64,000 nt of DNA from positions 51,535,682 to 51,599,681 of the forward strand of contig NC_135211.1 of the NCBI RefSeq assembly GCF_052324685.1, read 5' to 3'. This document shows positions 1-11,471 of the stretch, one piece after another. The DNA is from Brachyhypopomus gauderio. Lineage: Eukaryota; Chordata; Actinopteri; Gymnotiformes; Hypopomidae. The position numbers were made by a program, and so were the translations under genes. Position 1 is the first letter of the stretch; each line of letters begins with the position of its first letter. Below the pieces are notes generated by a model. That model searched no databases. It was not told the origin of the DNA and saw only the letters and a list, made by a program, of their open reading frames with translations.

Positions 1-30
1 TAAAAAAAAAAAACAGTCCCCCCCCCCCCA

Positions 31-984
31 CCCACCTGTTAATCTGCTCCACCCTCACCTGTTCCTATACTCCACCCTCACATGATATGCTGCTCCACCC
101 TCACCTGTTAATCTGCTTCACCCTCACCTGTTCTTCTGTTCCACCCTCACATGTTCCTCTACTCCACCCTCACATATTCTTCTGTTCCACCCTCACCTCT
201 TCCTCTGCTCCACCCTCACCTGTTATTCTGCACCACCCTCACCTGGTATTCTGCTCCACCCTCACCTGTTCTGCTGCTCCACCCTCACCTGTTCTGCTGC
301 TCCAACCTCACCTGTTCTGCTGCTCCACCCTCACCTGGTAATCTGCTCCACCCTCACCTGGTAATCTGCTCCACCCTCACCTGTTATTCTGCTCCACCCT
401 CACCTGTTAATCTGCTCCACCATCACTTGTTCTTCTGTTCCACCCTCACCTGTTCTGCTGCTCCACCCTCACCTGTTATTCTGCACCACCCTCACCTGGT
501 AATCTGCTCCAACCTCACCTGGTCTGCTGCTCCACCCTCACCTGGTAATCTGCTCCACCCTCACCTGTTCCTCTACTCCACCCTCACCCGTTAATTTGCT
601 CCACCCTCACCCATTAATCTGCTCCACCCTCACTTGTTCTGCTGCTCCACCTTCACCTGGTAATCTGCTGCTCCACCCTCACCCGTTAATTTGCTCCACC
701 CTCACCCATTCATTTGCTCCACCCTCACCCATTAATCTGCTCCACCCTCACCCATTAATCTGCTCCACCCTCACTTGTTCTGCTGCTCCACCTTCACCTG
801 GTAATCTGCTGCTCCACCCTCACCTGTTCCTCTACTCCACCCTCACCTGTTAATCTGCTCCACCCTCACCCGTTATTCTGCTCCACCCTCACCTGTTGCT
901 CTACTCCACCCTCACATGTTCTTCTGTTCCACCCTCACCTATTAATCTGCTCCACCTTCACCTGTTCCTCTGCTCCACCCTCAC
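31..984. repeat. 23-bp minisatellite derived from a lectin-gene splice junction
   Basis: About forty tandem, imperfect copies of a 23-bp unit fill this stretch, after a short poly-A/poly-C run at 1-30. On the minus strand each unit carries GAACAGGTGAGGGTGGAG, which is the end of exon 3 of the adjacent lectin gene (codons for E and Q, then the GTGAG donor) plus the start of its intron. The array begins exactly at that donor, so it is an expanded copy of the exon-intron boundary and lies in intron 3 of gene A. Some units carry a 3-bp extension. Both strands are open over several hundred bases only because 23 bp times 3 returns to frame; no protein is implied. Confidence 0.9.
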
Positions 985-2317
985 CTGTTCCTCTCTGCTG
1001 TTTATGATCACCAGGTCTGCTCCTCTCTGTCTGCAGTCTTGTCTGCTCTCACTCCAGGTCTTCTTCTCAGTAGAGACGTAGTAAAGACTGGAGCTGAAGT
1101 ATCTCCATCCTAATATGGAAATCTGTTTCTTAGAACACTTCTTTAAGAGACACCCATGTTTGTACACATTTCTGAGTACTTTTTAAAGGAAACAACAGTT
1201 AGATACTACTAGCCTGTTGCACCTCCAAGGGTTCCCAATGAATTAAAAAAGGTCACATTAACACATTGATGTCTCTATATGTGAACATACAGGAAAAGCA
1301 GCACAGAGCCTCACCTCTGAAATAAGTGTGTTGAATTACTTGGACAGAATGAAAAGGGTGCCATAGTTTTTAGTAATTAAACTAAATCAAACTAAAGTAT
1401 TTCGACACTACCTGCTTTAGACACAATTTCCTTGGGAACTTCCTATTGGGAATGGTCTGCAAATATGCACTTACCTGGATCAGAAAACTTTCTTTGGAGT
1501 TGTTCTTGCTCTTTCTTTAGCTGGTCTCTTTCTACCTTCAGGGTGTTGTACTTGGTCAGTAACTGGCATCTCTCTATAGTCTGGTTGTTGTAACCAATCT
1601 GTAATTGATCTCTCTCTATAGTCAGGTTGTAGTTACTGGTCTGTAGCTGGTCTATCTCTATGGTTAGATTGGTGTAACTGGTCTGTAACTGGTCTCTCTC
1701 TGCAGTGAACTTGACCCACAGCACTATGATGACATTCAGCAGGAGAACACACAGCAGCCCCAGACACACTGTAGTCAGTCTGAAACATCTGCTCCATGTA
1801 GTTCTGGTTCCTGGGTTCATACACATTTAAAAATTACCTGATGTAATGTAATTTTTAAATTCATTGTTTCAGGGGATCACAATCTAAACTACTTCCTAGG
1901 CTGAAGTCTCCAACATGTTTTTGAAAGGACTTCATATATCATTGCAAGACAATATCATTGCAGACTGAACCTTATAAGTCTTTAACTAATCCCCACCGTT
2001 TCCATGGACACAACTATGTTTAGTCAAAGGCCTATAAGTAATCAGCTATCGTAGTGCAGTAATTGGTCAGTGTGCTCTCCATAAAATTTTCTCTTACCTC
2101 TGTACTGAAGATCTGCTGTATGAACTTTCTCAGTGTTCATACGATGAACATATTTGTTTTGGACGGGTGTGTGTTTCTTTGAGTCTAATTCACTAGAGGG
2201 CTCCTTTCCACTTCTGATCTCGCAAGTTTCTACATTTCCCGCATTCGCATAAATGTCTTCATATTTATTATCACTGTCTGAATCTGCTCTTCTGTCTGAA
2301 TTTTGATAAATATCCAT
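985..2317 (-). CDS. Gene A: CD209/CLEC4-like type II C-type lectin receptor, exons 1-3 (3' part outside window)
   Basis: Exons, in gene order, are 2317-2098, 1810-1475 and 1109-985. All have GT-AG borders and matching phases (1, 1, 0), so 227 codons stay open. Exon 1 encodes a cytoplasmic tail with two Y-x-N motifs (IYQN and IYAN), the type bound by Grb2-like SH2 domains. Exon 2 encodes a membrane segment of about 20 residues ([19 protein letters not shown]) and a neck of four 14-residue units of the form [14 protein letters not shown]. Exon 3 starts the lectin domain (GWRYF, then [14 protein letters not shown]); the Cys usually found before the YY pair is Leu. Exons 4-5 lie beyond the left edge, past the minisatellite. 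The start was chosen as the first ATG giving a tail alignable with the exon at 37.3 kb. The likely role is glycan binding on immune cells, inferred from the family. Confidence 0.82.
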
Positions 2318-3561
2318 CCCAATCTCCAGTTGTACAGCTGTACTTGTTTTGAATAGTGTGTGAGTACACAACACTCTCCACTCTCCTGTGGGTGTGAATT
2401 TAACTTTATGCCACTGACAGCAGGAAGTCACAGGGGTGTTTTTTGTATAACCCCTTGAAAACAGTGGTATTGTTTGTTGCTTAGATGCTTTGTGTTTTGT
2501 ATGATCAAAACATGTCTGCTAATTTAGATAAACAGTAAATCTCTTGCTCTCTCTCTCTTGTTCTGTAAGTGGTCTGTGCTGCCATAGACCACTTACTTCA
2601 TTGGTGCCTCTACAGAGAACAACGGATATATATTTAAAGATATGCTGAAAGCACAGTTTCATTTTTACAAAGTATGCAGTCACTAAAAATAATAACTAAT
2701 ATCAGTGTAGACCAGATCTGAACCATCACATGTTCAGATGGTCAGCAGTGTCTTCTGCTGAAGCAGATATGTAAATGTGTACATGTCTAATCACAAACAG
2801 CCCAGTCTAATTACAGATATGTGTTAGACACTCAATCCTGCCATATGTGTGAGATTGTGTACTGTGTACAAGTTTACGAGTGTGAACTTCAACTAAACAT
2901 TTAGTGGTCTGTGATTGGCTGAGATTAATAATGTGATGCATGATTATAAGCAGATATACAAGAAGTATATGGCCACCTTGTGACCCTCAACATGCAGTGC
3001 AGTCAAACGTCAGTGCAAAGACAGTTATAGTGTGCCATCACTGTTAAAGCATTAACATTCATAGATTGCTACTTGCTTGTCATGGACCCTCACAAACTTA
3101 AAATGTGTATTTAGTAATGTTTTGGAGAGAGTACAAAACATAAGCTGAGGTTCTCCAATACAAGAGTGAGAACAAAATGTTTTAGCCTCATTTAAAAGAC
3201 CATGAACTGATTAACATGCACACTATTATAACAAAAGTTGAAAGTATTTTTTATTGTTGTATACTACACTTGCAAATATCACCACAATAATGAGTGTAAA
3301 GTTTTGTCAGTGACAACTTTCCCAATGGCTTTCAGTAATAACTGATTTGATTTCCCATTAGGAATTCCCTGAGTAAAAAACCTAATAACGCAAAACACCC
3401 AAGTCTTGTGTTTCCTAATGGGAGAACAAATAATGTAGTCCATCTCAAAAAGTGTTTTCTTGACAACATATGGACCATAAAATGTAGTGCCTGTACTTGA
3501 CTTGAGACATATGAGGGAATTTATGCCATTTTGCTAATATTATTTAAGATTACAAAAGAAC
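2318..3561. other. Upstream region of gene A; no gene, paralogous to two other segments
   Basis: No open gene. The first 800 bp resemble, in direct orientation, 37.55-39.2 kb and, in inverted orientation, 8.08-9.19 kb. These share the stretch around CAGCCCAGTCTAATTACAGA and the downstream block ending in a TAATGTTTTGG string. It probably holds the promoter of gene A. An AGGAAGTCA-type ETS core is visible near 2420, read on the plus strand. From 3150 to 3560 the sequence is AT-rich with nothing recognised. Confidence 0.6.
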
Positions 3562-3566
3562 CTTAT

Positions 3567-5402
3567 TGTGACGCTGGGCGGCGGCAGACGGACGAGACAC
3601 AGAGTCCTTGTTGCGACAGACGTCACTTTTATTATTACGTATATAGCGCTTTGTTTAGCGCACAGAAAACAAGCACACACAACGTGCAGACTCCAACATT
3701 AGACAACGACGAGCACAAGACACTGCGCGAACGCACATTAAATAGACAGACCACATCAACCCCACGTGATGACGAGACGAGCCACAGGTGAGACGGATAA
3801 TGACAAGACGCACCCACACCCACGGAGGTACACAGACGCAGACGAATAGACGCAGACAACATTAACACACGCCCCAAAGGAAGGGTTCGGGGACCGTAGC
3901 GTGACAGACGCCCCCACCAAGGGCACTACCCGTCCCGGGGTGCCAACAGGACTGAGTGCCCCGAACCCACGTCGATGGGCGGATCTGAAGTGCCCAGTCC
4001 TGCGTCTGGGAGATGACCGCCCTCGGCGGAGAGTCCGCCACGCACAGTCTAGAACACCCTCCCTGGGAAGACGGGGGAAAACACGTTAGACACATTTAAC
4101 GGGACGTTCACAAACACACACACAGGTACACTTACACATAGTGGAACGAAAGGGAAAAACGGGTTAGGCACGCCTGGGAGATCCCCTGCGGTCTCCATCT
4201 CCTCCTCCTCTTCTCCTTGGTCCCACTCCATGGACTGCTCCGGGCTGCCACCCCGGGAGCAGTCCATCCTCTCTCCTCCGTAACGATCGGAGGATGGGAC
4301 CGTCTCTGGTGTCCACCTCCCCTTTACAGTCCCAGCAGAACACTCAGAGGGAGGCGGACTGCCTTCCTCCTCCGACTCGAACTCCTCCACCTCCTCATCG
4401 TAGCCCACGGCGGGGAAGGAACGTTCTGACGGAAGGTAATCATCGTCTTCCTCCTCCTCCTCCTCACCGTAGCCCACGGCAGGTGCGTTCCACTCGAACG
4501 GAGGGTAATCGTCGTCCTCCTCCTCCTCTTCCTCGCCGTAGCCCACGGCAGGAGCGGAGCATTCGGACGGTGGGTAGTCCTCCTCGTTCCCCTCTCCCCC
4601 ACCATAATCCACTGTGGGGGCGTAGCAAACGGAGGGAGGGTAATCCTCCTCCTCGCCGTAGTCCACGGTGGAAGCGGAACAAACCGAGGGAGCCTGATCG
4701 TCCTCTTCCTCCTCGCCCTCCGATTCCTCCCCCTCGAACTCGCTCTCAGGGGTCTTCTCTGTGGAGCAGAGTTCGAGGTAGCCGACCCTCAGGGGCGAGA
4801 GGTCTCTGGTGGGAGAGGGGTGTCGCTCCCTCCACATCCGCACCGCGGTCTGGCGGAAATACTCTGCCAGTTCCCCAGTGCTGGCCTCCCGAGCCCGGAG
4901 CAGCATGATGCTGCATAAAGGGTCCTGCTCCATAAGGTCGGGAGTTACAGTGGTCGCACGGTGTTGGGCAGGAGTATGTCGCCGCTTGCTGGGGCGCTGG
5001 CCCCTCTTTGGCCGGGTGGCGTAGCCTGGCATATTTGTGGTGTCTCAGACGGCTCGTCGTTCTGTGACGCTGGGCGGTGGCAGACGGACGAGACACAGAG
5101 TCCTTGTTGCGACAGACGTCACTTTTATTATTACGTATATAGCGCTTTGTTTAGCGCACAGAAAACAAGCACACACAACGTGCAGACTCCAACATTAGAC
5201 AACGACGAGCACAAGACACTGCGCGAACGCACATTAAATAGACAGACCACATCAACCCCACGTGATGACGAGACGAGCCACAGGTGAGACGGATAATGAC
5301 AAGACGCACCCACACCCACGGAGGTACACAGACGCAGACGAATAGACGCAGACAACATTAACACACGCCCCAAAGGAAGGGTTCGGGCACCGTAGCGTGA
5401 CA
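3567..5402 (-). mobile_element. Non-autonomous LTR retrotransposon, two 340-bp LTRs, TSD CTTAT
   Basis: Direct LTRs occupy 3567-3906 and 5063-5402 and show only two visible differences. Each runs from TGTGACGCT to AGCGTGACA. The 5-bp target duplication CTTAT (3562-3566 and 5403-5407) is exact. A purine-rich tract (GGTGGGGGCGTC on the minus strand) abuts the left LTR, so transcription is on the minus strand and 5063-5402 is the 5' LTR. The 1.16-kb interior has no protease, RT or integrase, only one acidic ORF, so the element must use proteins of another element. The near-identical LTRs indicate a recent insertion. It landed at the end of a LINE fragment. Confidence 0.9.
4049..5032 (-). CDS. 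Acidic tandem-repeat ORF inside the non-autonomous LTR element
   Basis: A 327-residue open frame fills almost the whole interior of the LTR element, beginning 31 bp after the 5' LTR. Residues 1-35 are basic. Residues 35-95 look globular, with a possible helix around ELAEYFRQTAVRMW. Residues about 100-230 are five to six imperfect units of roughly 22-26 residues built on PPSECSAPAVGYGEEEEEED, with long Glu/Asp runs. The last 45 residues are hydrophobic (PFFPFVPLCVSVPVCVFV). No known retroviral domain is visible. It could be a degenerate or replaced gag, or sequence captured from a host gene. The open frame across a young element suggests it is, or recently was, translated. Function unknown. 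Confidence 0.55.
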   Translation of the reverse strand: MPGYATRPKRGQRPSKRRHTPAQHRATTVTPDLMEQDPLCSIMLLRAREASTGELAEYFRQTAVRMWRERHPSPTRDLSPLRVGYLELCSTEKTPESEFEGEESEGEEEEDDQAPSVCSASTVDYGEEEDYPPSVCYAPTVDYGGGEGNEEDYPPSECSAPAVGYGEEEEEEDDDYPPFEWNAPAVGYGEEEEEEDDDYLPSERSFPAVGYDEEVEEFESEEEGSPPPSECSAGTVKGRWTPETVPSSDRYGGERMDCSRGGSPEQSMEWDQGEEEEEMETAGDLPGVPNPFFPFVPLCVSVPVCVFVNVPLNVSNVFSPVFPGRVF

Positions 5403-5407
5403 CTTAT

Positions 5408-6075
5408 GATGAGATAAAATTTTTATTTGCCATTTGTGTAAAGACCACAGTCCAGACACATTGGAATTCTTGTGCAGAGCTCTCTCATCATCAACAGTTT
5501 AAAAACAATAAAACAACATAACCACCATAAAGATAAGCAAAGAGACAAACATACCAAAAGTTACAATACGAAAATACAATTGCTCCCTGACCAGCAGCGG
5601 AAAAAGAAAAAGAAAAATAGATATATCATAGTATATATAAACAATAACATTTCATTACACAGTTGCCCGTCATCAGCATATACAATAAATTTAGAATTAA
5701 TTATTATACATTTTCAGTGGCTGTGTTTTGCCATCAGCCTAACTGTAGATGGGAAAAAACTGTTAAAAAAGCGAGTTCTGTGAGTTATAATACTGTCTGC
5801 CCTTCTGTGTCTTGTATGTTTGTGTGTGTATTGTATGTGCAAGTGCTTACGTCTGAGCAGAGAGTGAGCCGGATGGAATAAGTCTTTAATGATTCCCTCT
5901 CCTCATTTCTGACAGCGCTGCTCATACATAGAGTCCATAGAAGGAAGTTTTGTCCCTATAATCCTCTCTGCCATCTTTATAACTCTTTGCAGAGCCTTCC
6001 TCTCTGCCTGTGTGGTGTTACCATACCAGACAGTAATACCTGTGGTGAGGATGCTTATGATTTAGTACATGTTCT
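5408..6075 (-). mobile_element. LINE fragment, RT C-terminal region and 3' UTR
   Basis: Read on the minus strand, 6060-5890 encodes the typical tail of a fish LINE reverse transcriptase (VWYGNTTQAERKALQRVIKM), followed by a 3' UTR ending near 5410. It is 5'-truncated. The young LTR element sits directly at its 3' end. It resembles the corresponding part of the larger LINE at 9.6-13.0 kb. Confidence 0.7.
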
Positions 6076-6514
6076 TCTGATTAGCAGAAGGAATATTATT
6101 TAGTGATTCTGTATGTATCGTGTGTAGTGACAGAAAGCTTGTGTACAACTGATACTTCAGTTTCTTCCACTAAAAACAGGAAAGCTCCTTATTACGAGGA
6201 ATACACATATGAGACTACTCTGAATCTACTGTGCATTCTCCCCCCTCTGTTTCTCAGTGTGCCCAAATGTACTCTGAACATGTGATAACAACGGAATAAA
6301 GAGATCAGACTAAACCATTTGTTGATTAATGAATTTTGTTATGGTCAAATTTTTTTTTCGGGTTTATTTTGGTGTTTGGTTGTTTTGGAGTTATTTTGCA
6401 GGTCTCTCGGTCATTGGATGATGCTAGTGATTTCTGGCGTGATTTGTAACAGGCTGCGTGTGTTCGAACCGATGGTTTACCTTCGGGTCTCTTATGAGAG
6501 AATTCAATTAGCAT
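6076..6514. other. Intergenic, nothing recognised
   Basis: Unique-looking sequence with short chance ORFs only; no splice-bounded exon or repeat end could be assigned. Confidence 0.5.
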
Positions 6515-6519
6515 TGTGT

Positions 6520-7241
6520 TGTGACGCTGGGACAGAAGCAGCAGGAGACAGAGGCTGAGGGTGACCTGTTTTATTCTCCATGGAAACTTAGGAACTCAGG
6601 CACCACGGCAGTAGAAACAGTAAAGCAAAAGAAATATAGAAGACAAGCGAGCAACGAAGACTAAGGCTGTATTTATTTATAAGCGGATTTATTTCTTTTT
6701 TTTTTTACTTATTCAGTTGTTGATATTGTTGATAATGTCATTATGGTGATGGTGAGAATGATAATGGCAATAATGGTAACGATTATTATTATTGTTCTTA
6801 TTATTATGGTTATTATTATTATTGTTAGTATTAATTTTTAATTTTAATTTTATGATTGTTGTTATTGTTATTAAGTTGGCTTGTATTGTTAGTGTGGTTT
6901 GTCTTTTTGGACCCCAGGAAGAATAGCAGCTCTGAGATAGCAGCTAATGGGGATCCTAATAATAAAACTAATAAAACTAAAAACTAAGGCACACAGGTGA
7001 GTAATACTCTTCTCTCCCACGGAGCGAGACGGGGTAGCCAGGTGAATGCGCAGCACTGGACGGCGCGACCTGTGGGAATAAATACACCCCAGCTGATTAG
7101 AGACAGGTGCTAGTATTCTGGTGATTGGGAAGGTGGGAGTGATCGAGACTGCGAGGGTGTGCTGCGTGTAGTTGTGGGTGTGCGTGTGACCGAAGGTGTT
7201 TGGGCGCCCTCTGGTGGCCTCCGGGCCGGCCTACCGTGACA
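6520..7241. mobile_element. Solo LTR with nested insertion, TSD TGTGT
   Basis: The element starts TGTGACGCTGGGAC and ends CTACCGTGACA, flanked by exact TGTGT at 6515-6519 and 7242-7246. The ends match those of the LTRs at 3567 and 20443, so it belongs to the same superfamily of LTRs. A 315-bp AT-rich insert at 6668-6982, flanked by ACTAAGGC on both sides, ends in an (AATAAAACT)-type tail and looks like a retroposed LINE 3' end. Confidence 0.8.
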
Positions 7242-7246
7242 TGTGT

Positions 7247-8079
7247 GAAGTAATGCTTATATGCTACCCATTTATTGAAGTTGTGTGTATAGTGCATAAA
7301 GAATATCATTGTGGATTTTGGGGTTTGTTTATTTTGGGTTATTGATTTAAAATTGTAAGGCTGGGCTGCCATATTCTTTTGGGGCATTTTCTCCTGTTTA
7401 GGTTATAGAGAGATAGGTAATGTTTATGTATTTTATGTTTGTTCTCTTATTTTATTGCTGTGTTGTCTGTAAGGTGTCCTTGAGTGTCAGAAAGGCGCCT
7501 ATGAAATAAAATGTATTATTATTATTATTATTTTCATTTGTTTTCTTTTTATAAGGTTCATTAAGTTGAAACGGGGGATTATGGAATTTTGTTTGTTATG
7601 TTTGCCTTGGCCCAGCCTGAAGTTATTGATTTAAATTTATTGTTCATTATAGATGACAGATTATAGATATACACATATAAAACAAATAAATAAATGGCAA
7701 GCTGGGTTCATCTGGGTCGTAAAAATATGTATATCTCTAAGTCATATTCTTAGGCCCTGATAGTCAACCTGAACCAAAACGACTACCACAGCGTTCTACA
7801 GAGCCATGCAATATGTTCAGTTAAAGCTGCAAAAGGTTGCTACTTTGATGTACTTTGAGGAGTCAAACGTTTAGAATACATTTTGGTCTATAAATTGATT
7901 CCATTCGTTTTTAACTACAATTGCTTATTTGTGCTTTCATTATATAGTGCTGAGAGAAATTAAACTGAAAAGTTTCCAATTAAAAAATGGAAATATATAA
8001 AGAAGATTACTGGTAAGTAATTGTTTTATAATTCTGCACTATCAGAGTGAACTGTATCTGTCACGCTACGGGCGCCCCA
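7247..8079. other. Intergenic with an L2-type LINE 3' tail at about 7445-7530
   Basis: The string GGCGCCTATGAAATAAAATG followed by an (ATT)n run is the 3' terminus of the same LINE type seen at 61.7 kb. The rest is AT-rich with nothing recognised. Confidence 0.5.
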
Positions 8080-9185
8080 TAACAGCCACCCCCATCAAGT
8101 ACCCATTCATGTATATCCATGTATCAACAGTGATTGTACACTATTTTGCACTAACATTTGATTGCACTGCATGTTAAGGGCCACCAGGTGGCCTCAGCGG
8201 GGCGGTAATTATTAGCTGTACACCTGCAGACTAAGGCTTTATTCATCCTCCAACAATATCAAACAGCAGAGATATTTCAGCTGTAGAACTTCATTCAATT
8301 CCATTGAAAGGAAGTGCTAAAATGGGAAGATACATTTTCACATCATCAGAGAGTAATGAGAGAGAGAGAGGATTGTTGCTGTAAGTAACGGTTGTGCCCT
8401 CCACACATGTATAGTTACGGTACCCGCTGTTTGCATATCTGTCTGTTGTCCTGTGTATAGTTGATGTGTTGCCATTCCCTCTTGTTAGCTGTCCTGTTTG
8501 TCTGCACCCTCCCCTTGTTATATTAGGATATTTAAACCATCATGTTTTGCCCTCTCACTGTCAGTCTTTGTATGTGTTTGTCATTGTCATGGTGTATTTG
8601 CATTTGCAGCTGTGTTTTTCTCTATGTCAGTAAATGTTCATCGTTTGCACCTCTCTCGGCTTCCCCTCCCCCACTAACCATGACAGATTCTTCTCTGCTG
8701 TTTATAATCATGCATCAAATTATTAATCTCAGCCAATCACGGGCATGACAATTACATGACACAGCACTTATTCAACCTCCAAACTGAGAATGCAGGAATG
8801 TTTTATCTCCAAATAATTATCAAACATCAAAGACTGGGTAAATACATCATTCTGTACAGATATTTTTTTAAGCGTTCTCATAATAAGTTTGTATGAAATC
8901 CCCCCCCCCCACTCTGAAACTCTTCACTGTCATAATCACATCTATCATGGGAATCAGTATCTAACACAATCTCTGTAAGTTAGACTAGGCTATTTATTAA
9001 TAGACATGCACATTTGCATACCAACTTCAGCACAAGGAGCTGCTAACCACGATGTACAGAATCTTTCATGCACTGCAGTTAGTTATTCATGTCAGTGCCA
9101 GCATATTTAAAAATATCAAACTACACTGTTTTCAGCTCATATTTAAATGGACAGCAACCATTTTCTGTAGCTGCTTATAGAAATT
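8080..9185 (-). repeat. Inverted copy of the lectin upstream segment (partner 37845-39140)
   Basis: Read on the minus strand this matches 37.85-39.14 kb over most of its length, including the block around AAACCATCATGTTTTGCCCT (plus strand here), the GGCCACCAGGTGGCCTCAGC block and the TTTATTAATAGACATGCACA block. The right-hand copy contains an internal duplication (about 38.00-38.11 and 38.60-38.74) not present here. Homology stops near 9185, just before where a lectin exon 1 would be expected, so the exon itself is missing. No gene lies inside. Confidence 0.8.
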
Positions 9186-9654
9186 CAACCCTTGTGTAAG
9201 AGCCATGTTTAAAAACATACTGTGTATTTGCTGTGGATTATTTGTTGAAAAGTTCCTGAGTTTGGCCACTAGCTGGATTGTTTTCTTTGAGTTAGAATGT
9301 GCAGTTTTGTTTTTTCTTCTCTTTTAGACGGTTGGGTGGAGGTGGACGGTTGGGTACAGTTTTCTGACGAACGATTAGTTAAGACCTCAAAAAATTGGTT
9401 AAACTAACATACTGAACTGTTAATGTTTTTATTGTTTGAGATCTAAGACATCAGTAAAGGACGTTTTAATGAAGAAAACCGAGTTTGAGGATTTATATCG
9501 CGTCAGGCTAATAGCTACACAGCCGCTTCGTTGGCGGCAAACAGATGGAGAAAGAGCTGCCACTACACCCTGTATGTGGCTGTGAGACCACTTAAAGGAT
9601 GAGAAAGAGTTACTTTAAGGCATTAACATTTAAGACATACCTTTGCACTTTGCT
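9186..9654. other. Intergenic, nothing recognised
   Basis: No ORF, repeat end or splice-bounded exon could be supported. Confidence 0.45.
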
Positions 9655-10275
9655 AAAAGAGTAGAGTAGAGATTTATTGTCATTGTACATGATACAACAA
9701 AATTCTGATTGGTACCTCTTAGTGACATAAGTTTAAAAGAATAAAAACAGTGCAAGACAACATATAAACATAAAACATTTCACTAGTCTGTCGGGACAGA
9801 TACTGATATTGGTTTGTATCAGCAACATGGTGTAGGTGAGGCAGTTGTGGCATGATGGTATAACAGTGTATTTACATTATGTATAGTATTAAAGTATTAT
9901 AACTAAACTAAAAATATTAATAGCACCAATAAAAGTTTTGGGTGCAAAGTTGCTAATGAGAAATAGTGCAATAGTGCTGATATGAATAGTGTAGTGCAAT
10001 AGGTCCTAAGGGTTTGGGTTTGTAGGGGGAGTGATGGATGTTACAGCTCTGGGAAAGAAGCTGTTCCTCAGCCTGTTAGTCCGGGTTTTTATTGTCCTAT
10101 ATCTTCGTCCTGAAGGTAGAGGAACAAAGAGATGGTGTCCTGGGTTGGTGTGATGTTCAATAATGTTGCTGGTTTATTTATGAAGGCGGCCAGCATACAC
10201 AGAGTCCAGATCTGTGAGTGTACTCCCTATGATCCTCTGCGCTGTTCTGACCACCCGGGTCAGGTCCTTTCTCTC

Positions 10276-11471
10276 TTATACTGTACAGCTAGAATACCAT
10301 ACAGTCATGCAGAGACAAAGTACACTCTCAATTGTGCTGGTGTAAAAGTTCACAAGTAGTTGTGGGGTGAGTCCAGACTGCTTTAGTTTCCTCAGAAAGA
10401 AAAGTCTCTGATGAGCCTTCTTTATGAGGTGTGAGGTATTTCGTGTCCAGGTGAGATCAGCTGTGATGTGGAGTCCGAGGTATTTAATGTTTTGGTGGTG
10501 TTCAGAGCTAGGTTGTTGTCTGAGCACCACCGTGCCAGGTGCTGAATCTCCTCTCTCTACTGAGTTTCATTGTTGTTAGAGATGCAGCCTATCACTATGG
10601 TGTCGTCAGCGTATTTCACAAATGTGTTGGAGGCATGGATGGGGCTGCAGTCATGGGTGAAAAGTATGAAGAAGACTGGACTGAGCACACAGCCCTGCGG
10701 TGTACCAGTGTTTAAAATGATTTGGGACGATGTGTGGTCCCCTATTCTCACCACTTGTGGTCTGTTAGTGAAAAAGTCTTTGATCCATGAGCACAGTGAG
10801 GGGGACAGTCCTAGATTGTAGAGTTTGGCCACCAGCTTATGAGGGATTATTGTGTTGAACGCAGAGCTATAGTCGATGAATAACATCCTGACATATGTGT
10901 CAGGTTGCTCCAGGTGAGACAGGCCCGTGTGGAGTGCGATGGAGACGGCATCCTCTGTGGAACGATTCCCCCTGTAGGCAAACTGGTGTTTGTCCAAGCT
11001 GAGTGGAATACTGTCCCCAATATGTTTCAGGATGAGTCTCTCAAAGCATTTTGCGATCACAGGGGTCAGAGCAACTGGTGGGTAGTCATTGAGACAAGTT
11101 ATTGCTGACTGTTTAGGCACAGGTACAATAACAGATGATTGAATGCAGATGGGGACTACAGCCTGCTGTAAGGAGATGTTAAAAATGTCCAGAAATACAC
11201 CTGCTAATTGGTCCGCACATCATTTTACTGCTTTGCCTGAAACCTTGTCCGGCCCCGCAGCCTTGGAAGTATCTATCTTCCTCAGAGTGGATCTCACCTG
11301 ATGGTGCTGGAGAGTGAGATATGGCTGCTGCTCTTCAGGTCTCGGGGGCTCGGCCAGTACTCCGCCTTCTTGTGTATCATAGCGTGCGAAGAACTGGTTC
11401 AAAGTGTCAGGTAGTGAGCGGGCTGCTGGTTGTTGCATTTGTAGTCTGCTATGTTTGTAATGCCTCTCCAC
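10276..11471 (-). pseudogene. LINE reverse transcriptase, broken by stops and a frame change
   Basis: Segment 11471-11223 encodes the region before the RT palm ([13 protein letters not shown]). A TGA interrupts it at 11222-11220, and the same frame resumes with the RT core at 11120-10560: [20 protein letters not shown] and the catalytic FVKYADD. A TAG follows near 10557. Segment 10530-10276 carries the thumb region (KYLGLHITADLTW) in another frame. With three interruptions the copy cannot make an active enzyme. Confidence 0.8.

Noticed and set aside
31..984. CRISPR-like regular repeats
   Set aside because: Units are contiguous with no unique spacers, and the setting is a eukaryotic intron. 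The GATA array at 58 kb was rejected for the same reason: its spacers are near-identical.
87..1081. Open frames rich in Leu, His, Pro and Ser on the plus strand
   Set aside because: They are the translation of the 23-bp minisatellite, whose period keeps all frames open; there is no start context, splice pattern or conserved domain.
4217..5024. Plus-strand ORFs opposite the acidic-repeat protein
   Set aside because: Shadow frames of the repetitive minus-strand ORF; the element's polarity is minus.
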